Of a DNA stretch of 28,631 nucleotides, positions 1 to 7,535 are shown piece by piece. The stretch's first letter is position 1. Every line of letters starts with the position of its first letter. The notes beneath the pieces were generated by a model that had not been told where the DNA came from, made no database searches, and saw only the letters and a program-made list of their open reading frames with translations. The position numbers were made by a program, and so were the translations under genes. The DNA is from Firmicutes bacterium UBA1393 (GTDB lineage Bacteria; Bacillota; DTU025): assembly GCA_002305255.1 (NCBI GenBank), contig DBQN01000049.1, positions 1-28,631 of the forward strand. Direction: 5' to 3'.

Positions 1-645
1 CCGGGCGCCCCACCCGCGGCGCCCACCCGAGCCGGCGCCCGTCACTCCGGCGGCGGGCTGGCTTCGCTGCTCCACGCCGCGTCGCTGCTCGCCCTGACCG
101 CCGGCGTGTGCGCGGGGGCGGCGTACGCCAGCCTCAATGCCGACACCTCGGGCTCGGTGCTATCATACGTAGAGACTGGCCTGGCAGGTCTCAGAACGCA
201 GGTACCCGCCGGGCACGGGGCGGCACTGGTCCACAGCCTCAAGGCCAACATGGGATCCCTCGCGCTGATCTGGGCAAGTGGCCTATCGGTAGTGGGCGGC
301 GCCGGGGCACTGGCCGTCGTGGCGGTGAGGGGATTCTCCGTCGGTTTCACCGTGTGCTTCATCGTGCGCGAGCTGGGCCTGGCCGGAGTGGCGCTGGCTC
401 TGGCCTCTGTCATGCCGCACAACCTCATCGCCGCTCCCGCACTGGTGCAGGCGAGCGCGGGATCGCTCGTCTTCTCCGCCGCCGTCATTGGCAGCCGACT
501 CGCAGGCGTCGACACGTCACCGACTGACGGGTTCCGCCAGTCTGCCACAGTGATGCTGCGGAGCGCAACAGCTCTCATCCTCGCGAGTCTGGTTCAGACA
601 TACATCTCTCCTGCGCTGGTGATCCTGGCTGCCCGCATCGGTTGA
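1..645 (+). CDS. spoIIM: Stage II sporulation protein M (partial, 5' end outside window)
   Basis: The frame is open to the left edge of the window, so the N-terminus is missing; about 214 residues remain, close to the full family length. SpoIIM is an integral membrane protein of the SpoIIDMP complex, which remodels septal peptidoglycan during forespore engulfment. Seen here: several hydrophobic helices and the family-like stretches SLALIWASGLSVVGG and GFSVGFTVCFIVREL followed by SVMPHNLI, which match my memory of Bacillus SpoIIM in order and spacing. It lies 36 bases upstream of xerD; in B. subtilis spoIIM is also near xerD, with fur between them, and no fur is present here. The first visible residues are Pro/Ala-rich and probably cytoplasmic. 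The identification is firm; the true start is unknown. Confidence 0.88.
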   Translation, partial: PGAPPAAPTRAGARHSGGGLASLLHAASLLALTAGVCAGAAYASLNADTSGSVLSYVETGLAGLRTQVPAGHGAALVHSLKANMGSLALIWASGLSVVGGAGALAVVAVRGFSVGFTVCFIVRELGLAGVALALASVMPHNLIAAPALVQASAGSLVFSAAVIGSRLAGVDTSPTDGFRQSATVMLRSATALILASLVQTYISPALVILAARIG

Positions 646-681
646 CGCTCACAGCCCGGTTGTGGAGGACTGGGACGCCAA

Positions 682-1668
682 GTGTCGAATTCCAACAGCC
701 ACGGGAACACACAGTCCCTATTGAGCTGGGGCCAAAGGTCGGACGTGGTGAGTGCCTTGTTGGAGTGTATCGATGACTACCTCGGTTATCTCGCGGTGGA
801 GAGAGGCCTTGCCGAGAACACGTTGGCGGCCTACGCGAACGACCTCTCGTGTTTCGCACAATTCGCAGCCAGAACCGTCAGGAACGACAATGAGCCTGTC
901 GACGCCGACGTGCTCGGGGCAGGGCAATGGCTTGTGGCGGGTTACATCGCCGACACCGTTGAGTCGGGTGGCGCGACTTCCACTGCAGCGCGCCGTCTCG
1001 CCGCACTCAGGGGGTTTTTCGCGTACTTGGTCTCCAAAGGGCTCATCGTCTGCGACCCCACGGCCAATCTGGACAGCCCTCGGCAGATCATGCGTCTACC
1101 AAAGATACTGAGTGTCAGTGAAGTGAACAGGCTCATCGCCGGCGTGACGTGGCCAGCTCCCGAAGGGCTGCGCGACCGAGCCATGATAGAGCTGATGTAT
1201 TCGTCTGGGCTCAGAGTGTCGGAACTGGTGAGTCTGGACATCAACGATGTAGACATTGAGTTCGGCTATGTTCGCTGCATCGGAAAGGGCAACAAGGAGC
1301 GCATCGTGCCGGTGGGCTCGATGGCGCTCAAGGCCATCCAGGTGTACCTTGCGGTTGCCCGGCGCGAACTCGTCTCCACCGGCATCGACGCACGTCTCTT
1401 CGTCAGCGGACGAGGCGTCGGCATCACGCGCCAGGCTGTGTGGAAGATAATCAAGAGGGCGGCGCTGGCGGCGGGCATCGATCGCAGGGTAACGTCTCCT
1501 CACACGCTGCGCCACTCCTTCGCCACGCACATGCTCGAGAATGGCGCTGACCTCAGATCAGTCCAAGAGCTCCTGGGCCATGCCGACGTGCGCACCACCC
1601 AGGTGTACACCCATCTCACCCAGGCGAAACTGCGAGAGACCTACAATCGCCATCATCCGCGCGCATGA
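682..1668 (+). CDS. xerD: Tyrosine recombinase XerD (chromosome dimer resolution)
   Basis: Site-specific tyrosine recombinase that with XerC/CodV resolves chromosome dimers at dif. The N-terminal SAM-like core-binding domain covers roughly residues 25-125 and the catalytic domain 140-320. All catalytic residues are visible: Arg178 (SGLRVSEL), Lys202 (GKGNKER), His274 and Arg277 (HTLRHSF), His300 (LGHADVRTTQVYTHL) and nucleophile Tyr309. The GTG start follows GGAGGA by 12 bases and gives 328 residues, about 30 more than the usual 296-300. A GTG at 748 would give a more typical N-terminus (MSALLECIDDYL) but has a poorer ribosome binding site. XerD rather than XerC is inferred from the spoIIM/deoB/dacF neighbourhood, which matches xerD in B. 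subtilis. Confidence 0.93.
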   Translation: MSNSNSHGNTQSLLSWGQRSDVVSALLECIDDYLGYLAVERGLAENTLAAYANDLSCFAQFAARTVRNDNEPVDADVLGAGQWLVAGYIADTVESGGATSTAARRLAALRGFFAYLVSKGLIVCDPTANLDSPRQIMRLPKILSVSEVNRLIAGVTWPAPEGLRDRAMIELMYSSGLRVSELVSLDINDVDIEFGYVRCIGKGNKERIVPVGSMALKAIQVYLAVARRELVSTGIDARLFVSGRGVGITRQAVWKIIKRAALAAGIDRRVTSPHTLRHSFATHMLENGADLRSVQELLGHADVRTTQVYTHLTQAKLRETYNRHHPRA

Positions 1669-1687
1669 CGCGAAAGGAAGGGCTTTC

Positions 1688-2875
1688 ATGAGAGCAATAA
1701 TCATCGTACTTGACGGCGTCGGAGCGGGAGAGGCACCCGACGCCGCAGAATACGGCGATGTGGGCGCCAACACCCTCGCTAACACCGCCCGGGTCGTTGG
1801 CGGGCTTCACCTGCCGAACATGGAGCAGCTGGGTCTGGGCAACATGGCGGCACTCGGCGGCTTCGCCATCGATGGCGTAGGTCCGGTGCAGGTGCCTCGA
1901 GTCTCCTACGGGCTAATGCAGCCTTCGTCGCCTGGCAAAGACACAACCACAGGCCACTGGGAGATCGCAGGGCTGCGCCTGCAGTCGGCCTTCCCTACAT
2001 ACCCGAACGGTTTTCCCGCTGACGTCATAGCCAGGTTCGAGCAGGCCATCGGCAGGCAGGTGCTTGGCAACTACGTGGCATCGGGCACAGAGATCATCAA
2101 AGACCTCGGCGATGAGCACGTCCGCACCGGCAGGCCCATCGTGTACACGTCGGCTGATTCCGTCTTTCAGATCGCAGCGCACGAGCGCGTCATCCCCCTC
2201 GACGAGCTATACACAATGTGCTCCGTCGCGCGGCGCCTGCTTGAGCCACCTCACGGCGTGGGTAGAGTGATCGCCAGGCCCTTTGACGGCACCTCAGGCA
2301 ACTACGTGAGAACAGCCGGCAGGCGCGACTTCTCCCTCGAACCTCCGGGCGACACCCTCCTCGACCTCGTGGCAGGGGCGGGATTGGACGTCATGGGGTG
2401 CGGCAAGATCGATGACATCTTCGCCAATCGCGGCATCACGCGTTCGCGCCATGTGCCCGGAAACGACGGGGTGTTCGACGCCGTCATCGAGTTCTTGCGC
2501 GAGGGCCACCAGGGCCTGATCTTTGCCAACCTCGTGGATTTCGACATGAAATGGGGCCACCGAAACGATGTCAGGGGGTTCGCAGATGGGCTCGAACACT
2601 TCGATGCCCGCCTTCCCGAACTCCTCGACAGACTTGAGCCCGGCGACATGCTCGCGATCTGCGCCGATCACGGCAACGATCCCACCACTCCCAGCACTGA
2701 CCATTCGCGTGAGTGCGTGCCGCTGCTGGTCGTGTTTGGAGGTGGCACGGGCTCAGGAGTGTGGCTTGGACGCCGGTCGAGCTTTGCTGACCTTGGCGCC
2801 AGCGTTGCTGATTTCCTGAACATCAAGTGGAGCCTGGAGGGACAGAGCTTCATGAACACGGCCATGAGGGGGTGA
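1688..2875 (+). CDS. deoB: Phosphopentomutase
   Basis: Interconverts (deoxy)ribose 1-phosphate and 5-phosphate in nucleoside salvage; cytoplasmic, Mn-dependent, alkaline-phosphatase superfamily. The protein is 395 residues, the normal length. Visible metal and catalytic motifs: VLDGVGAGEAPD (Asp9), GKDTTTGHWE with the phospho-acceptor Thr at about 86, DFDMKWGHRND, and ADHGNDPTTPSTDHSRE. The frame is open further upstream into xerD, but ATG 1688 is preceded by AAGGAAGG with six to seven bases spacing and yields the canonical N-terminus MRAIIIVLDG. It is 19 bases after xerD and 7 bases before pdp, whose product (pentose 1-phosphate) is its substrate, so the two form a salvage pair. Confidence 0.96.
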   Translation: MRAIIIVLDGVGAGEAPDAAEYGDVGANTLANTARVVGGLHLPNMEQLGLGNMAALGGFAIDGVGPVQVPRVSYGLMQPSSPGKDTTTGHWEIAGLRLQSAFPTYPNGFPADVIARFEQAIGRQVLGNYVASGTEIIKDLGDEHVRTGRPIVYTSADSVFQIAAHERVIPLDELYTMCSVARRLLEPPHGVGRVIARPFDGTSGNYVRTAGRRDFSLEPPGDTLLDLVAGAGLDVMGCGKIDDIFANRGITRSRHVPGNDGVFDAVIEFLREGHQGLIFANLVDFDMKWGHRNDVRGFADGLEHFDARLPELLDRLEPGDMLAICADHGNDPTTPSTDHSRECVPLLVVFGGGTGSGVWLGRRSSFADLGASVADFLNIKWSLEGQSFMNTAMRG

Positions 2876-2882
2876 GCACACC

Positions 2883-4175
2883 ATGAGAGTGCCCGAGCTG
2901 ATAATGAAGAAACGCGACGGAGGCGAGCTTACTGAGGCCGAGCTCAAGTACCTGATAGACGGGATGGTCTCCGGTGAAGTGCCCGACTACCAGATGTCAG
3001 CGTTGTGCATGGCCATATACTTCAGGGGCATGTGCGCGCGCGAGACCGCCGCGATGACCCAGGCGATGACTGTGTCGGGCTCAGTGGTGAACCTGTCGGC
3101 TATCTCGGGCATCAAGGTCGACAAGCACTCTACCGGCGGGGTAGGCGACACAACGACACTAGTGCTCGCTCCGATGGTGGCTGCTGCCGGCGGAGTGGTG
3201 GCAAAGATGTCGGGAAGGGGCCTGGGCCATACCGGCGGCACCCTCGACAAGCTTGAATCCATACCCGGCTTCCGTGTCGGCCTTTCTGAGAGCGAGTTCA
3301 TCTCGCAGGTGAACCGAATCGGGCTTGCCGTTGTGGGGCAAACAGGCGACATCGCCCCTGCCGACAAGAAGCTCTACGCGTTGCGGGATGTTACTGCTAC
3401 GGTAGAGAGCATTCCGCTGATCGCCGCGAGCATCATGAGTAAGAAGCTCGCGACTGGCGCCGACGCCATCGTGCTGGACGTAAAGACCGGGTCAGGCGCG
3501 TTCATGCAGAAGCTGGAGGACGCGCAGAAACTGGCCGAGCTGATGGTGGAGATCGGCACCCTGGCCGGGCGGCGAATGGCCGCGCTTATTACCGACATGA
3601 GCCAGCCACTGGGCATGGCCATCGGCAACTCCCTCGAGGTCATCGAGGCCATCGAGACTCTGCAGGGCAAAGTCGGTGGCAGGCTGCTTGAGGTCTGTCT
3701 GGAGCTGGGCGCCAGGATGCTGATCCTGAGCGGGCTTGCCGAAAGCACCGAAGAAGGCAAGGCGCTGCTGAGCGATGCTCTGTCGTCAGGCAGAGCCCTC
3801 GACAAGCTGACGCAGATGATAGAGGCGCAGGGAGGCGACTCGGCGTGCACTCGTGACCCCTGGATTCTCCCGGTAGCCCGCTGTACCGCAGAGATCCGCG
3901 CCGAGCAAGGTGGCTACGTGCAACGCGTCGATGCCCTGACGCTGGGCAGAGCAGCCATGGCCATGGGAGCCGGCCGCAGCCGCAAGGAAGATGACGTAGA
4001 CCTCGCGTGCGGCATCGTGGTTGCCAAGTCCATCGGTGACGCCGTGAAACCGGGAGAACCGCTGGCGAAGCTGTATGCCAGTTCCGAACGGCTTATGCGC
4101 GAGGGTCTCGACACGGCCGGGCAGGCCTTCGCCGTGGGCGCAGCCCCGGTCGCGCCTCCGACGCTCATCTACTAG
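2883..4175 (+). CDS. pdp: Pyrimidine-nucleoside phosphorylase
   Basis: Phosphorolyses thymidine, uridine or deoxyuridine to base plus (deoxy)ribose 1-phosphate; cytoplasmic homodimer, nucleoside phosphorylase family 2. The length of 430 residues matches Bacillus and Geobacillus Pdp. Seen: KHSTGGVGD phosphate-binding loop at residues 81-89, the family signature SGRGLGHTGGTLDKLES at about 110-126, the KTGSGAFM loop, and a C-terminal alpha/beta domain. The start ATG sits behind a GGGGGTGAG site that also contains the deoB stop. E. coli-type DeoA is the alternative; the length and clostridial context favour the broad-specificity Pdp type. In Bacilli the neighbour at this position is a purine nucleoside phosphorylase instead. 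Confidence 0.93.
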   Translation: MRVPELIMKKRDGGELTEAELKYLIDGMVSGEVPDYQMSALCMAIYFRGMCARETAAMTQAMTVSGSVVNLSAISGIKVDKHSTGGVGDTTTLVLAPMVAAAGGVVAKMSGRGLGHTGGTLDKLESIPGFRVGLSESEFISQVNRIGLAVVGQTGDIAPADKKLYALRDVTATVESIPLIAASIMSKKLATGADAIVLDVKTGSGAFMQKLEDAQKLAELMVEIGTLAGRRMAALITDMSQPLGMAIGNSLEVIEAIETLQGKVGGRLLEVCLELGARMLILSGLAESTEEGKALLSDALSSGRALDKLTQMIEAQGGDSACTRDPWILPVARCTAEIRAEQGGYVQRVDALTLGRAAMAMGAGRSRKEDDVDLACGIVVAKSIGDAVKPGEPLAKLYASSERLMREGLDTAGQAFAVGAAPVAPPTLIY

Positions 4176-4182
4176 CTACCGG

Positions 4183-4203
4183 CCCGCAGCCCGCAGCCTG
4201 CAG
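4183..4203 (+). repeat. Three tandem copies of a heptamer
   Basis: CCCGCAG, CCCGCAG and CCTGCAG follow each other directly just after the pdp stop. The array is short enough to have arisen by slippage. Nothing shows a function, though it lies just upstream of the candidate dacF promoter. Confidence 0.7.
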
Positions 4204-4217
4204 CGCGCGGGTGGCCT

Positions 4218-4247
4218 GTATATCTGGGACTTCCTCCGAATATGCTC
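4218..4247 (+). promoter_or_regulatory. Candidate forespore (sigma-F/G-type) promoter for dacF
   Basis: GTATA at 4218-4222 fits the -35 of sigma-F/sigma-G promoters, and TATGCTC follows after 18 bases, resembling the CATnnTA -10. The longer published sigma-F -10 pattern is matched only about half. The location, about 34 bases before the dacF start, is right, and B. subtilis dacF is known to be sigma-F-dependent. Low-confidence reading by eye. Confidence 0.25.
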
Positions 4248-4280
4248 TTGCGAAGGCATCAGCGGAGGGAGGCATGTTCC

Positions 4281-5501
4281 TTGCTAACAACGCATAGAGG
4301 GCTCGCCCTCATCCTCGCGATACTGCTGTTGTGTGCGGCAGCGGCGCCGGTCAACGCCGCATCGCCGGTGGAGGCCATAGCCGCCGAGCTTAACAAGAAG
4401 ATCGTGGCGCCAAACGCTATCCTGATGGAAGCCAGCTCGGGCATGGTGGTGTGGGAGCGCGCCGCCGACGTCGCGAAGCCCATCGCCAGCGTAGTGAAGA
4501 TAATGACTCTCACGCTGGTGATGGAGGCCCTTGCCAAGGGCGATATCAAGCTCGACGAAATGGTGATTGCCAGCGAACACGTGTCGTCTATGGGCGGATC
4601 CCAGATCTGGCTTGAGGTCGGAGAGGCTATGTCGGTGCAAGACCTGCTCAAGGCCGTCGCCATCGAATCGGCCAATGACGCGGCCGTTGCCCTGGCAGAA
4701 CACGTGGCAGGCAGCGAGATGGCCTTTGTGGCCCGGATGAATGAGCGCGCAGCCCAACTCGGCTGCAAGAACACGAAGTTCATCAACGCCACCGGCCTGC
4801 CCGGTGATGGCGGCGACGACTGCCTGTCATCTGCGCGCGATGTGGCGATCATGTCGCGCGAGTTGCTCAAGTATCCCGACGTGCATCAGTGGCTCACCAT
4901 CTGGATGGGCGATGTGAGGGACGGCAAGAACCTGCTCACCAACACCAACAGGCTCATCCGCTTCTATTCCGGCGCGGATGGGCTGAAGACCGGCTACACG
5001 CAGCGGGCGCGTTACTGCCTGTCAGCTACTGCCAAGAAGAACGGGGTCAGGATCATCGGCGTGGTGCTGGGCGTGCCTACAAGCGCACAGAGGTTCACCG
5101 ACGCCTCCACGCTGCTCGACGCAGGGTTCAGCCTGTTCGAGGCGAGGAACGTGGCTCCTTCAGGCAAACCCATCGGTCAGGTCGATGTGTTGCGCGGCGC
5201 AAACACGAAGGTGAATGCGGTAACGGCGGGCGACCTTTCAGTGGTCAACCTGAGGGGGCAAGAGTCCAAGGTGGAAGTGAGAGTTGAGTTGCCCCGCTAT
5301 GTCCAGTCGCCGGTCAGAAAAGGGCAGACGCTCGGGAAGATGCAGGCCCTGACAGAAGGTAAGGTCTACTCCGAGGTGCGACTCGTGGCCGAGGTCGACG
5401 TGGATAGGGCACCCCTGATCAGGCTGCTCAGGAGGCACACAGGCATGCTGCTCAGGTCGGTATTCAGCTTCGGAGAAGCTCGTAAGGTGTATGGAGGATA
5501 G
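4281..5501 (+). CDS. dacF: Sporulation-type D-alanyl-D-alanine carboxypeptidase (DacF-like)
   Basis: Penicillin-binding serine carboxypeptidase (peptidase S11) that trims the terminal D-Ala from wall or cortex stem peptides. I place the start at TTG 4281 because GGAGGGAGG lies eight bases upstream and the product opens with a clean signal peptide (hydrophobic core at about residues 8-22, likely cleavage after VNA at 26). A start at ATG 4242 would put an arginine-rich leader in front. Active-site motifs are SVVK (Ser70, Lys73), SAN (130-132) and KTG (236-238). After residue 280 a PBP5-like beta domain follows, ending in an amphipathic basic segment that could anchor it to the membrane. Length 406. 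Being directly before spoIIAA supports dacF over dacA or dacB. Confidence 0.9.
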   Translation: MLTTHRGLALILAILLLCAAAAPVNAASPVEAIAAELNKKIVAPNAILMEASSGMVVWERAADVAKPIASVVKIMTLTLVMEALAKGDIKLDEMVIASEHVSSMGGSQIWLEVGEAMSVQDLLKAVAIESANDAAVALAEHVAGSEMAFVARMNERAAQLGCKNTKFINATGLPGDGGDDCLSSARDVAIMSRELLKYPDVHQWLTIWMGDVRDGKNLLTNTNRLIRFYSGADGLKTGYTQRARYCLSATAKKNGVRIIGVVLGVPTSAQRFTDASTLLDAGFSLFEARNVAPSGKPIGQVDVLRGANTKVNAVTAGDLSVVNLRGQESKVEVRVELPRYVQSPVRKGQTLGKMQALTEGKVYSEVRLVAEVDVDRAPLIRLLRRHTGMLLRSVFSFGEARKVYGG

Positions 5502-5521
5502 AGCCCGCGACGAGGAGAACT
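5495..5521 (+). promoter_or_regulatory. Candidate sigma-H promoter for the spoIIA operon
   Basis: AGGATAG at 5495-5501, overlapping the dacF stop, is followed by GAACT at 5517-5521. The 22-base offset between AGGA and GAAC is close to that of known Bacillus sigma-H promoters with AGGA and GAAT elements. The predicted transcript would begin about 40 bases before spoIIAA. B. subtilis spoIIA is sigma-H-driven from the same position. The -10 is imperfect, so this is tentative. Confidence 0.3.
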
Positions 5522-5565
5522 CCTGATGTCGGGCGCGCAAGACGCTCTAGTCAGGGGGGCTGTGC

Positions 5566-5928
5566 GTGATACAGTGCAGGCTGCAGGGACGAACACTGGT
5601 GGCGAGCCTCGACGGTGAGTTCGACCTGAACATAGCCGACGAAGTCAGGGCTGTTCTCGACAGAGCCATTGACTCTGCTCCCGACGCAAGGGTGATGGTA
5701 GTCGACCTTGGAGCGGTGAGTTTCATAGACAGCTCAGGTGCGGGTGTGTTGTTTGGAAGGCACAAACGCCTCGTGGCGCGCGGCGGGCGTCTGGTCATAG
5801 CCAACACCTCGCCCCAGGTGGCGCGGGCGCTGAAGCTCCTTGGCGCCTGGCAGCTCATCCAGGTCTACGACTCTGTTGACAGGGCGCTGAGGGGCGTGGG
5901 GGAGGCGAGCTCATGGAGAGGCAAGTGA
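5566..5928 (+). CDS. spoIIAA: Anti-sigma-F factor antagonist SpoIIAA
   Basis: STAS-domain protein that, when unphosphorylated, binds SpoIIAB and frees sigma-F in the forespore. The 120-residue product carries the conserved FIDSSGAGVLFGRHK segment; Ser56 after Asp55 corresponds to the serine phosphorylated by SpoIIAB and dephosphorylated by SpoIIE. The GTG start is preceded by GGGGGG with six bases spacing. The last 16 bases overlap spoIIAB in another frame, so the two are translationally coupled, which fits their need for matched amounts. A general RsbV/anti-anti-sigma assignment is excluded by the spoIIAB-sigF neighbours. Confidence 0.96.
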   Translation: MIQCRLQGRTLVASLDGEFDLNIADEVRAVLDRAIDSAPDARVMVVDLGAVSFIDSSGAGVLFGRHKRLVARGGRLVIANTSPQVARALKLLGAWQLIQVYDSVDRALRGVGEASSWRGK

Positions 5929-6335
5929 TCCGCGTCAAGATCGAGTTCGAGTCGGTGCCGGCAGTGCTGGGATTTGCGCGGGTGGCCGCGGCATCGCTGG
6001 CATCCGGTCTCAACGTGGGCATTGACAGACTGGACGACATCAAGCTTGCGGTGTCCGAAGCTGTCTCCAACTGCATAGTGCATGCCTATCCCGATGCCCC
6101 CGGCCCGGTGGTGATGGAGATGAGACTGGGCGACAGCCAGTTCGAGGTGGCCGTGGAGGACCATGGCGTCGGCATCGAGAACCTGGATGCGGCGCGTGCG
6201 CCTGGGTCGACAACTGATCCGCTCAGGATGGGCATGGGCTTTACTCTGATGGAAGCCCTCTCCGACGAGCTTGAGGTGGCCAGCCACGTGGGTGCGGGCA
6301 CGCGTGTGACGCTGAGGTTCTCCGCACGCAAGTGA
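5913..6335 (+). CDS. spoIIAB: Anti-sigma-F factor and serine kinase SpoIIAB
   Basis: GHKL/Bergerat-fold protein that holds sigma-F inactive and phosphorylates SpoIIAA. At 140 residues it has normal length. Visible ATP-site boxes: VSEAVSNCIVHAYP (Glu49, Asn53), VEDHGVGIEN (Asp83, the DxGxG box), and MGMGFTLMEALSDELEV with the glycine-rich lid at about 106-113, then GAGTRVTLRF. A GGGGGAGG site lies seven bases before the ATG. It overlaps spoIIAA upstream and sigF downstream (GTGA overlap), so the three-gene switch is a tightly coupled unit as in other spore formers. Confidence 0.96.
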   Translation: MERQVIRVKIEFESVPAVLGFARVAAASLASGLNVGIDRLDDIKLAVSEAVSNCIVHAYPDAPGPVVMEMRLGDSQFEVAVEDHGVGIENLDAARAPGSTTDPLRMGMGFTLMEALSDELEVASHVGAGTRVTLRFSARK

Positions 6336-7018
6336 GACGGCGGCACGACGCCGATGCCCTGGCACGTCAGCATGCGCCCCTGGTCATGGGAATTGCCCTG
6401 AGGTTCTCAGGCAGGGCCGAGACTGCCGACCTCTACCAGGCGGGCTGCGTTGGATTGTTGAAGGCCCTGGCCGCATATGACCCCAAGAGGGGCGTAGCCT
6501 TCAGTACCTATGCCGTGCCTGTGATCACCGGAGAGATCATAAGCTATTTGAGGGGAAATGGCCCGGTGCACGTGCCGCGCACCATACGCGAGTCGGCTTC
6601 CGCGTGCGTCAGGGCCATTGAGTGTCTTAGAGGAGAGTTCGGGCGCGAGCCTACGGCAAGCGAGGTGGGAGCACGCACCGGCATGAGCGCGCCTGATGTG
6701 GTGTTCGCCCTCGAGTCCCTTGAACGGCCTCGTTCGCTGGATGCCCCTGCATCACCGCACCAACTCGATTCTGAACCCCTCTCAAGCCTCGTGCCTGACC
6801 CGGGCCAGAATCCGGGCGACGTGGCCTGTACCAATGTGTGGCTGCGTTCAGCGCTCAAGCAGCTGCCCGCATCGCAGCGCCAAGTCATCGCGCTGAGGTT
6901 CTTCCGCGGCATGACCCAGGCCGAAACTGCGGCCGTCCTCGGCTACTCCCAGGCACACATCCACCGCCTGGAGCGAGCCGCCTTCACCTCCCTCAGGGCC
7001 GAACTCGCACGCGAATGA
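6332..7018 (+). CDS. sigF: Forespore sigma factor SigF (short N-terminus)
   Basis: RNA polymerase sigma-70-family factor for early forespore genes. It shows region 2 (PLVMGIALRF, DLYQAGCVGLLKA at 33-45, FSTYAVPVITGEI at 58-69), region 3 (REPTASEVGARTGMS) and region 4 (QRQVIALRFFRGMTQAETA, recognition helix around 205-215). The GTG start overlaps the spoIIAB stop as GTGA. At 228 residues it lacks about 27 N-terminal residues compared with B. subtilis SigF (255). An in-frame stop at 6272-6274 and no start codon between there and 6332 rule out a normal longer form. The recognition helix reads SQAHIHRLER where the family usually has SQVQVSRLE. Position after spoIIAB makes sigma-F much likelier than sigma-G or sigma-B. 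Confidence 0.93.
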   Translation: MRRRHDADALARQHAPLVMGIALRFSGRAETADLYQAGCVGLLKALAAYDPKRGVAFSTYAVPVITGEIISYLRGNGPVHVPRTIRESASACVRAIECLRGEFGREPTASEVGARTGMSAPDVVFALESLERPRSLDAPASPHQLDSEPLSSLVPDPGQNPGDVACTNVWLRSALKQLPASQRQVIALRFFRGMTQAETAAVLGYSQAHIHRLERAAFTSLRAELARE

Positions 7019-7063
7019 AACTCCGACGCGAGCCCAATACTAGGCGCGCGGAGGTGCAGCGCC

Positions 7064-7528
7064 GTGCCGAATCCGAGTAAGAGAAAGCATAACGCCAACG
7101 AACAGGCGAAGTACCAACGAATCGCGTCGGCTCATGTACCCAAGCCCCCTCTGGCCAGGAACCTCGTGACAGCCTTTGCTGTCGGCGGAATCATATGCGC
7201 TGTGGGCCAGGGCGTGCTCAACTACTTCGTCAGCTCCGGCATGACGTTCGACGAGGCGATAGCGCCTACGCTGTGCGTGATGATTGCCCTGAGCGCACTG
7301 CTCACGGCGACATCCATCTACCACCACATCGGTGAGTTCGCCGGCGCCGGTGCGGCAATCCCCATCACTGGTTTCGCAAACACCATAGTGGCAGCCGCCA
7401 TGGACTTCAAGCGTGAGGGATACATCCTCGGCATGGGGGCCAAGATGTTCATCATCGCAGGTCCGGTCATCGTGTACGGCGTGGTGTCGGGTGTGATCGT
7501 GTCAGCGATAAGATGGTTGAGCAGGTGA
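7064..7528 (+). CDS. spoVAC: Stage V sporulation protein AC
   Basis: Membrane subunit of the SpoVA channel that moves Ca-dipicolinic acid into the developing spore and releases it at germination; SpoVAC is described as a mechanosensitive component in B. subtilis. The 154-residue protein has a basic, polar first 30 residues and then hydrophobic helices, with family-like segments RNLVTAFAVGGIICAVGQ, YHHIGEFAGAGAAIPITGF and GYILGMGAKMF. The GTG start lies seven bases after GGAGGTG. It follows sigF by 45 bases and precedes spoVAD by 7, a sigF-spoVA arrangement known from clostridia. Confidence 0.95.
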   Translation: MPNPSKRKHNANEQAKYQRIASAHVPKPPLARNLVTAFAVGGIICAVGQGVLNYFVSSGMTFDEAIAPTLCVMIALSALLTATSIYHHIGEFAGAGAAIPITGFANTIVAAAMDFKREGYILGMGAKMFIIAGPVIVYGVVSGVIVSAIRWLSR

Positions 7529-7535
7529 TCGCCGC

